Below are positions 1 through 4,879 of a stretch of 7,946 nt of DNA, in pieces. Where the stretch lies: contig JAEVZT010000179.1 in assembly GCA_023392115.1 (NCBI GenBank), forward strand, positions 1 to 7,946, in the 5' to 3' direction. The notes under the pieces are model-generated. The model did no database searches and had not been told where the DNA came from. It saw only the letters and a list, made by a program, of their open reading frames with translations. The number at the start of each line of letters is the position of its first letter. The first letter of the stretch is position 1. Source of the DNA: Chloroflexota bacterium. Its GTDB lineage: Bacteria; Chloroflexota; Anaerolineae; Aggregatilineales; Phototrophicaceae. The translations under genes and the position numbers were made by a program.

Positions 1-68
1 ACGACGCCGCCGACGCGCTCGCCATCGCCATCACCGACATTCACGTTTCGCGTTACAACGCTCTATAG
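1..68 (+). CDS. ruvC: RuvC Holliday-junction endonuclease, C-terminal end only
   Basis: This is a partial gene whose 5' part lies outside the window. Reading from base 3, the last 21 codons give DAADALAIAITDIHVSRYNAL and then TAG at 66-68. The segment D-A-A-D-A-L-A matches the C-terminal motif of RuvC resolvases, in which two aspartates three residues apart complete the metal-binding catalytic site. RuvC cuts Holliday junctions symmetrically during recombinational repair, working with RuvAB. ruvA starts 9 bp downstream on the same strand, a standard ruvC-ruvA pairing that supports the call. The visible fragment is short, so the call rests on this motif plus gene order. Confidence 0.82.
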   Translation, partial: DAADALAIAITDIHVSRYNAL

Positions 69-76
69 GCTCAATC

Positions 77-649
77 ATGATAGCCAGTCTAGAAGGGAAA
101 ATCGCGGCGATCCAGCCCGATCACGTCGTCGTGGTCGTGAACGGCATCGGCTACAAGTTATTCGTGCCGCGCGGATCGTTCGTCAAGAGCGAAGGCGACG
201 ACATTTACCTGCACACACAGATGATCGTCCGCGAAGACTCGATCACGCTTTACGGCTTCACGTCGATTGCCGAGCGCGACGTGTTCGACAAGTTAATCCT
301 CGTCAGCGGCGTTGGACCCAAGCTTGCGATGTCGATTTTGAGCAATACGAGCATCGACACGCTCCGAAATGCCGTTGCTGGCGGTCAGCCCGAACTGCTG
401 ACGCGCATTCCCGGCGTCGGCAAGAAGATGGCTGAAAAGATCGTCTTTGAACTGAAGGATAAACTGCGCGGCGCGGACGGGATTATCGCCGCCAGCAGTG
501 CCGGCGATGTCGACCGCGACGTGCTCGACGCGCTGATCGGCTTCGGCTACAGCATCGCCGAGGCGCAGGCGGCGCTCCAGTCGATCCCGCCGGACGCGCC
601 GAAAGACTTTGACGAGCGCATGAGGCGCGCGCTTCAATACTTCATCTAG
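77..649 (+). CDS. ruvA: RuvA, Holliday-junction-binding subunit of the RuvAB branch-migration complex
   Basis: The 190-residue protein has the usual RuvA length. It starts MIASLEGKIA, typical of the N-terminal OB-fold domain (about residues 1-62). Two helix-hairpin-helix motifs follow, SGVGPK at 77-82 and IPGVGKK at 111-117; these bind junction DNA backbones non-specifically. A variable linker (about 131-145) leads to the small C-terminal domain III (about 146-190, with DVLDALIGFGYS), which in the family contacts RuvB and controls its ATPase. RuvA tetramers hold the four-way junction while RuvB pumps DNA through. The ATG at 77 is 9 bp after the ruvC stop and has only a weak AGG upstream, so translation is probably coupled to ruvC. 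ruvB does not follow and must be encoded elsewhere. Confidence 0.97.
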   Translation: MIASLEGKIAAIQPDHVVVVVNGIGYKLFVPRGSFVKSEGDDIYLHTQMIVREDSITLYGFTSIAERDVFDKLILVSGVGPKLAMSILSNTSIDTLRNAVAGGQPELLTRIPGVGKKMAEKIVFELKDKLRGADGIIAASSAGDVDRDVLDALIGFGYSIAEAQAALQSIPPDAPKDFDERMRRALQYFI

Positions 650-663
650 AAAGAGGTTTATTC

Positions 664-1410
664 ATGTCGGAAGCTCTGATCGGCAAGCACGTTCACGTCC
701 TCGACAAAGGCTTCGTCGAGTTGGTCGACATGATGCCGCACCCCGCGACCGGCGTCTCCGGCGATCTGGCGATCGTCAACGCGGCGCGCGTCAGCTTCTT
801 AGGCGAGAGCAAAGGTGAAGAAGCCGACAAGAAGCTGCTGTTCTACCTGCTGCGCAACCAGCATACCAGCCCATTTGAGCAGGTCGAGTTCAAGTTCCGC
901 GTTCACGCGCCGGTTGTCACCTACTGGCAGTGGATACGTCACCGGACGTTTCATTACCAGAGCGTCAATTCGCAGTCGGGACGCTACACCCCATTCGACG
1001 AGAATGACTTCTACGTGCCGAGCGTCTGGCGCAGGCAGTCAAAGAGCAACAAACAGGCGAGCGAAGGTGAAGTCGAGCCTGAGATCGGCGAGGCGCTGAC
1101 CGAGAAGCTGCTCGCGTTTTACAATCAGGGCTATGACCTCTACCGGCAGGCGATCGACGCGGGCGTCTCGCGCGAGATGGCGCGGCTGTTCCTGCCCGGC
1201 TTCAGCGTCTACTACACGTGGATGGTTGCCGTCGACGCGCTCAACCTGATGAATTGGATCAGATTGCGGATCGCATCCGACGCGCAGTACGAAATCCGCG
1301 TCTATGCCGAGACGATCTGGGAACACTTCTTCAAGCCGGCGCTGCCGTGGACAGCCGAAGCCTTCGAGCAGTACGTCCTCAAGCGTGACGCGCAGCCGCC
1401 TACTGGATGA
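664..1410 (+). CDS. thyX: Flavin-dependent thymidylate synthase ThyX
   Basis: The 248-residue protein should convert dUMP to dTMP using methylenetetrahydrofolate, FAD and NADPH, as a homotetramer in the cytoplasm. Support comes from the ThyX core: WQWIRHRT at 88-95, SGRY at 105-108, the segment REMARLFLP at 170-178 that carries a family-typical arginine, and NLMNWIRLR (194-202) followed by DAQYEIR (206-212). The signature is odd: ten residues separate RHR from the SGRY serine, where the classical motif is RHR-X7-S. This looks like a three-residue insertion (about FHY, 96-98) before the S-V-N segment. The ATG at 664 is preceded by AAAGAGG (650-656) at good spacing, only 14 bp after ruvA, so the two are probably in one transcript. 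The 3' end overlaps the convergent lipoprotein gene by 11 bp. Confidence 0.95.
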   Translation: MSEALIGKHVHVLDKGFVELVDMMPHPATGVSGDLAIVNAARVSFLGESKGEEADKKLLFYLLRNQHTSPFEQVEFKFRVHAPVVTYWQWIRHRTFHYQSVNSQSGRYTPFDENDFYVPSVWRRQSKSNKQASEGEVEPEIGEALTEKLLAFYNQGYDLYRQAIDAGVSREMARLFLPGFSVYYTWMVAVDALNLMNWIRLRIASDAQYEIRVYAETIWEHFFKPALPWTAEAFEQYVLKRDAQPPTG

Positions 1411-1984
1411 CCGGCGTTAGCAGCGCCCCGCGCGGAACGCACAACTGCACGCCTGTCCCGCTGAAGGGGCGCACTTCCCAGAAATAGTTAGTGTCAAGCT
1501 CAAACAACCCGGCGTCGAAACTGGCGGGCGGCGCCTCGCTGAAGCTGTCGGCGAGCACGTCGCCCGCCGCGTTGTGGAGCGTCACGCGGTAGATTGCCGC
1601 GCCTTCGACTGGCGTCCAGTACACCTGTGGATCTGTGTTGATCGGGAAGGTCAGACTGTTACGCTCAATGTCCTCGCCAAAGTTGGCGCAGACTTCAAGT
1701 GTCGGCGCGGTGATCAAGTAGGTTGCCGTGATGTCGACGGTCGGCTCAGGCGTCATCGTAAACGTTCCTGTCGGCACGATCGGCGTCTCCGTCCAGTTCG
1801 GCGTCCACGTCGGCGGCAGCGTCGAGCGCAGCAGCGGCGTAGCGGTCGGGGAATCGGTCGTCGTCGCAGCGGGCGCTGAGTCGAGCGGCGCGGGGTTTGT
1901 CGGGACGGCAGTCGGCTGGGCTTGCGCGCAGGCGCCGAGCATCAACGCCAGCGCGCACAAAAGGAGTATCGGGCGGTAGGGCAT
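1400..1984 (-). CDS. Lipoprotein with Pro/Thr-rich stalk and fibronectin-III-like domain, unknown function
   Basis: I do not recognise a named family. The 194-residue product begins with a lipoprotein signal: Arg4, a hydrophobic stretch, then the lipobox L-G-A-C (16-19), so Cys19 should be lipidated and the protein anchored outside the cytoplasmic membrane. Residues about 22-85 are rich in Pro, Thr and Ser and low in complexity, resembling an exposed, possibly glycosylated stalk. Residues about 95-190 look like one small beta-sandwich: VYWTPVEGAAIYRV (121-134) and TNYFWEVRPF (165-174) match the strand pattern of fibronectin-III-like domains. Cys99 and Cys182 could form a disulfide at the domain edges. 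The ATG at 1982-1984 has a strong upstream GAGGAAG. It is the last gene of a run starting with the globin, and it could bind extracellular ligands or polymers, but that is speculation. Confidence 0.85.
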   Translation of the reverse strand: MPYRPILLLCALALMLGACAQAQPTAVPTNPAPLDSAPAATTTDSPTATPLLRSTLPPTWTPNWTETPIVPTGTFTMTPEPTVDITATYLITAPTLEVCANFGEDIERNSLTFPINTDPQVYWTPVEGAAIYRVTLHNAAGDVLADSFSEAPPASFDAGLFELDTNYFWEVRPFSGTGVQLCVPRGALLTPVIQ

Positions 1985-1987
1985 GAA

Positions 1988-1994
1988 CTTCCTC
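1988..1994 (-). promoter_or_regulatory. Ribosome binding site of the lipoprotein gene
   Basis: On the minus strand GAGGAAG lies just before the ATG at 1984, with about five bases between GAGGA and the start codon. It sits in the 14-bp gap after the TAA of the small ORF at 1999-2097. It fixes the lipoprotein start and shows that the short gap between the two ORFs is used for translation initiation. Confidence 0.7.
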
Positions 1995-1998
1995 GTCG

Positions 1999-2097
1999 TT
2001 ACTGCGCGCCGGCGGCGGCTCCGTAGATAAACAGCGCCAGCGCGATCAGCGAAACGGCGGCGCTAAAACAAACGTACCACAATACAGCCCGGTTCAC
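1999..2097 (-). CDS. Small single-helix membrane protein, 32 residues (candidate sORF)
   Basis: This ORF starts at GTG (2097-2095) and ends at TAA (2001-1999). Its product begins MNRAVLWYVC (GTG read as Met) and contains SAAVSLIALALFIYG, ending in AAAGAQ. Residues about 5-28 form one continuous hydrophobic stretch, consistent with a transmembrane helix; an Asn-Arg N-terminus and short tail flank it. GTG comes directly after the TGA of the upstream membrane-protein ORF, in the same frame, which suits termination-reinitiation; I see no strong Shine-Dalgarno. The lipoprotein gene starts 14 bp downstream, so this ORF fills what would otherwise be a 113-bp gap. The alternatives are a third helix of the upstream protein, cut off by a TGA, or chance. 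No family recognised. Confidence 0.5.
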   Translation of the reverse strand: MNRAVLWYVCFSAAVSLIALALFIYGAAAGAQ

Positions 2098-2388
2098 TCA
2101 AGGACTTTCGCCGGCAAAGCCGACGATCAGCCGCCAGCCGATCAGGTACATGACGACACCAATCGCGGCGGCGACGTAAGCGGCGACATCGCGCGTGTCG
2201 GGGCTGTAAAAGTATTCCAGATAGATGCCGTCGATGACCGGAATCAGCAGCAGCGTCAGCGCGAGCGCGAAAACGCCCGCCAGCCCAATCCGCGCTATGC
2301 GCGGCAGCGACAACAGGCGTTCAAGCAGGCGGTAGGCGAGCGCAGGTGCTGGCTGGTGCTTCTCGATTTTCAAGGCTGTATGTTCCAA
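2098..2388 (-). CDS. Small two-helix integral membrane protein, unknown function
   Basis: I do not recognise a family. The product is up to 96 residues. A basic amphipathic N-terminal part (about 1-33, with LLERLLSLPRIARIG) precedes two likely transmembrane helices, about 34-53 (GLAGVFALALTLLLIPVI) and 68-90 (VAAYVAAAIGVVMYLIGW). A short acidic, aromatic loop (DGIYLEYFYSPDTRD) joins them. There is no ATG start. The frame can begin at TTG 2388, overlapping the globin gene by 19 nt, or at TTG 2373, which overlaps the globin TGA as TTGA and would give 91 residues. Either way the gene is translationally coupled to the globin gene. Its TGA is followed at once by the GTG of the 32-residue ORF. A membrane partner for the globin is possible but not shown. 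Confidence 0.72.
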   Translation of the reverse strand: MEHTALKIEKHQPAPALAYRLLERLLSLPRIARIGLAGVFALALTLLLIPVIDGIYLEYFYSPDTRDVAAYVAAAIGVVMYLIGWRLIVGFAGESP

Positions 2389-2759
2389 TGGTTGATCATG
2401 TGCGTCGCGGCGCGCTCGAAATACTCGCGCATAATGCCGCGCGCCGGTTCAGCGATCCCGACGGCGTCAATCGACGCGAGCATGTGTTCGAGCCACCGGT
2501 CGCGCGCGCGATCGTCAATCGGAAACGGCATGTGACGCATTCGCAGGCGCGGATGCCCGCGTTCTTCGGCGTATTGGTTCGGTCCGCCGAAAAACTGCAT
2601 CAAGAACAGGTACTGCCAGCGTTTCCCCGGTTCGAGATCGTCAGGGAACATCGGGCGCAGCTGCGGATCGGCTTCGACCCGCGCGTAAAACTCATCGACA
2701 AGCCGTTTGAACACCGGCTCGCCGCCAACCATCTCATACACGGTTTCTTGCTGTCGCAT
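2370..2759 (-). CDS. Group II truncated haemoglobin (trHbO/YjbI type)
   Basis: The 129-residue protein matches group II 2/2 globins (glbO/yjbI), soluble haem proteins linked to O2, NO or peroxide chemistry. Visible features are TVYEMVGGEPVFKRLVDEFY near the N-terminus, FFGGP (56-60), GHPRLRMRHMPFP (68-80) and the C-terminal THMINHW. By family alignment Tyr25 is B10, Gln49 is E11, His76 is the proximal F8 haem ligand and Trp89 is the group II hallmark G8; E7 would be Gly45. The frame extends upstream to 2810, but the ATG at 2759 is preferred: AGGAAG lies just upstream, and the protein then starts MRQQETVYEMVGG like relatives. It is the first gene of the four-gene minus-strand run. Confidence 0.93.
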   Translation of the reverse strand: MRQQETVYEMVGGEPVFKRLVDEFYARVEADPQLRPMFPDDLEPGKRWQYLFLMQFFGGPNQYAEERGHPRLRMRHMPFPIDDRARDRWLEHMLASIDAVGIAEPARGIMREYFERAATHMINHWNIQP

Positions 2760-2762
2760 ACA

Positions 2763-2768
2763 CTTCCT
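2763..2768 (-). promoter_or_regulatory. Ribosome binding site deciding the globin start
   Basis: On the minus strand AGGAAG is followed by TGT and then ATG at 2759. The open frame continues 17 codons further upstream, but that extension has an unglobin-like Cys-rich sequence. This site argues that translation begins at 2759. Confidence 0.65.
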
Positions 2769-2783
2769 ACAGTAAAATCCGTC

Positions 2784-2811
2784 TGGACAAGCCTGTGCAT
2801 AAAGGTACAAT
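2784..2811 (+). promoter_or_regulatory. Candidate sigma-70-type promoter of the tandem solute-binding protein gene
   Basis: TGGACA (2784-2789, five of six matches to TTGACA) and TACAAT (2806-2811, five of six to TATAAT) are separated by 16 bp. A start near 2818 would give a leader of about 37 bases before the ATG at 2855. That leader contains AAGGAG (2840-2845) nine bases before the start codon. Prediction from consensus only. Confidence 0.45.
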
Positions 2812-2826
2812 GAGTGCGGCTACTTA

Positions 2827-2832
2827 ATTATA
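2827..2832 (-). promoter_or_regulatory. Candidate -10 element of the globin operon
   Basis: The minus strand reads a perfect TATAAT here. No convincing -35 hexamer lies 16-18 bp upstream (best is TGAGTG), and no extended -10 TG is present. A start near 2820 would give a leader of about 60 bases to the globin ATG. The element overlaps the leader region of the divergent gene. Confidence 0.35.
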
Positions 2833-2854
2833 CGGCATCAAGGAGCAACCACTC

Positions 2855-4783
2855 ATGAGATTTCTCCCGCGCCGGGTCGGGATTCTCGCCCTGCTCGCGC
2901 TATTGCTGACCCCGATTTTTGTGTTTGCTCAGGATGATGCGTCGCTTGACGTTGTCGGATCGAGCATCGTGACGCCGCTGCTCGAAACGGTTGCGTCCGA
3001 AGTCGACGCGGCGTTGAATGTCAACGTGACCGGCACCGACGAGGGCTTCCGCGTCTTCTGCGCCGGTGAAGCCGATCTCGTCGCCGCCACGCGCCCAATT
3101 TCGGCGGAAGAAGACGCCGCCTGCGCCAGCCTTAGCGTTTCCTATCTTGAACTGCTCGTCGGTCACAATATCGCCGCCGTGATCGGCAGCCCCGAAAACA
3201 CATTCGCCCAGTGCCTTACCGGAAGCGAGCTCAACGCGGTTTTCGCGCCGAGCGCACAGGGACAAAATACCAACTGGAACCAGATCAATCCAAGTTTTAA
3301 TGACACTGCTTTGACGGTTTATGCCCCGACGCGCGACACGCTGGCGTATGCCCTGCTCGACGCGGTTGTCGAGGGCGTCGGCATCCGCAGCGATGTCAAC
3401 GCGCTCGCCAGCGCGGATGAAATCATCAGCGCTGTCAGCGCCGACGCGGGCGCCATCGGCGTCGTCCCGCTGGCAGCGGCACAAGCGGCGGGCGAGTCGG
3501 TTAAAATTCTCGACCTCAACGCGGGTGAGGCTGGCTGCGCCGCCCCTTCGGCGGAGTCTGTCGAAAGCCGCACCTACAGCGGCGGACAGCGCCTGTTCGT
3601 CTACGCCAATTCGGCTGAAACGACCGCGTCAGACTTCTTAAACGCGCTGGTTGGTGAAGCGGGCGCGGCGGCGGTGGAAGCCGCCGGACATGTCGCGCCG
3701 ACGGCGAACGCCGCCGCAATGAACAGCACGATCCTGAGCGAAACGCAGACCGGACGCGCCTTCAGCGCCGACGCGATCGACTATACGATTCCATCGACGG
3801 TCAGCGGCTTGGTCAACGTCGGCGGTTCGGCATCGGGCGCGGAATACGTCAACGCCCTGACGACAGCATTCTCAGCCCAATATCCCACCGTGACCGTCGC
3901 CCCGGCATATGAAGGTGAACCCGCGGGCGTGCGCCGCCTGTGCAACGGCGAGATCGATATTGCCCTCGTGACGGGCGAGCTGTCGCAGGAACAGCAGGAC
4001 AACTGCGCCGCCAACAACATCACGCCGACTCCGGTCGCGCTCGGCAGCCAGACCGTCGTCCTCGTCGCCAACGCCGCCAGTGATTACCTCACCTGTTTGA
4101 CGACCGATCAGCTTGCGACGATCTGGAGCGCGGCGTCGACCGATACCGTGACGACGTGGAATCAGGTCGACGAAGCGTTCCCCGAAACCGAAATGACGCT
4201 GTTCGCACCCTCGACGACATCGGTCTTCACCGACCTGCTGATCAACCAGACCGTTGGCGCGAATGGGGTCAACCGCGTCGACGTTGAACTGAACGCCGAT
4301 CCGCTCTACCGCGCGGCAGCCGTCGCCAACGTCGAAGGCGCGCTGACCTACATGAGTTGGGGCGAGTATCAGGACGTCCTGACGAACAATCAGGCGAATG
4401 TCGCGCTGGTGAGCGTCGACGGCGGCAGTGGCTGCGTCGAGCCGTCAGAAGCAAGTGTCGCCGATGGCAGCTACCCAATCGCGAGTCCGCTGACGCTGCT
4501 CGTCAACAACAGCGCCCTCGCCCGTCCCGACGTGCAGGCGTTCCTATGGTACGCCGCCAGTGACGCGCAGTACGGCTTGCTGGGAGACGCGGGCATTGTC
4601 GGGCTGACATTTGCCGACTTTGCTAGCCTGCGCCAGTCGCTTCAGGACACTTTCGCGCAGGCACTCCTCGACGCTGAACAAAGCGCCGAGTCGCCAGAAG
4701 CGACGCCCGAAGCGACCGACGACGAAACCGCCGCCGAAAGCATGCCCGAAGCGACAGCCGAAGCCACGCCCGAAGGCGAGTAA
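2855..4783 (+). CDS. Exported protein with two tandem PstS-type solute-binding domains
   Basis: The 642-residue protein has a Sec signal peptide (RR at 6-7, a hydrophobic core at 8-24, likely cleavage after VFA25) and no lipobox. Two copies of a periplasmic-binding-protein fold follow, about 31-285 and 316-600. Both carry the PstS-family landmarks: FCAGEADL (68-75) and LCNGEIDI (362-369), CLT plus TNWNQI (120-122, 139-144) and CLT plus TTWNQV (414-416, 433-438), and a late GC (227-228, 526-527). Cysteines 69/90/120/228 and 363/384/414/527 occupy equivalent places, suggesting conserved disulfides. Copy 1 has TRPIS (79-83); copy 2 has TGELS there, losing the arginine. The last 35 residues are PEAT-type repeats without an anchor. 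A single PstS is normally about half this length. No permease, ATPase or phoU gene is adjacent, so phosphate binding is uncertain. Confidence 0.88.
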   Translation: MRFLPRRVGILALLALLLTPIFVFAQDDASLDVVGSSIVTPLLETVASEVDAALNVNVTGTDEGFRVFCAGEADLVAATRPISAEEDAACASLSVSYLELLVGHNIAAVIGSPENTFAQCLTGSELNAVFAPSAQGQNTNWNQINPSFNDTALTVYAPTRDTLAYALLDAVVEGVGIRSDVNALASADEIISAVSADAGAIGVVPLAAAQAAGESVKILDLNAGEAGCAAPSAESVESRTYSGGQRLFVYANSAETTASDFLNALVGEAGAAAVEAAGHVAPTANAAAMNSTILSETQTGRAFSADAIDYTIPSTVSGLVNVGGSASGAEYVNALTTAFSAQYPTVTVAPAYEGEPAGVRRLCNGEIDIALVTGELSQEQQDNCAANNITPTPVALGSQTVVLVANAASDYLTCLTTDQLATIWSAASTDTVTTWNQVDEAFPETEMTLFAPSTTSVFTDLLINQTVGANGVNRVDVELNADPLYRAAAVANVEGALTYMSWGEYQDVLTNNQANVALVSVDGGSGCVEPSEASVADGSYPIASPLTLLVNNSALARPDVQAFLWYAASDAQYGLLGDAGIVGLTFADFASLRQSLQDTFAQALLDAEQSAESPEATPEATDDETAAESMPEATAEATPEGE

Positions 4784-4801
4784 GCCGAACGAATCCCCTC
4801 A

Positions 4802-4832
4802 TGAGGGTGCAGTGGTGTTGACTGCACCCTCA
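4802..4832 (+). terminator. Perfect 12-bp stem-loop after the binding-protein gene
   Basis: TGAGGGTGCAGT (4802-4813) and ACTGCACCCTCA (4821-4832) are exact reverse complements around the seven-base loop GGTGTTG. The hairpin starts 18 bp after the TAA at 4781-4783 and lies 47 bp before dinG. No T-run follows on either strand, so it is not a classical intrinsic terminator. It may end transcription weakly, protect the 3' end of the upstream mRNA, or act as a control element in the leader of dinG. Confidence 0.55.
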
Positions 4833-4879
4833 CATCAAAGCGAGCGGGGGCATTCCCGACTCTGGAACGGAGCACGCTT

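Noticed and set aside
2760..2810. 17-codon N-terminal extension of the globin frame
   Set aside because: The extension is unlike other group II globins, whereas AGGAAG just before the ATG at 2759 supports the shorter form.
2346..2813. 155-codon + strand open frame over the globin gene
   Set aside because: The minus strand codes a globin with its haem-ligand residues and a good ribosome site; the + frame has no motif or ribosome site.
2900..3573. Antisense open frames within the binding-protein gene
   Set aside because: They overlap the well-supported PstS-type gene, lack motifs and ribosome sites, and reflect high GC at third positions.
4818..4823. TTGACT as a -35 box for dinG
   Set aside because: It falls in the loop and right arm of the hairpin, and no -10-like sequence occurs 16-18 bp downstream, where the DNA is GC-rich.
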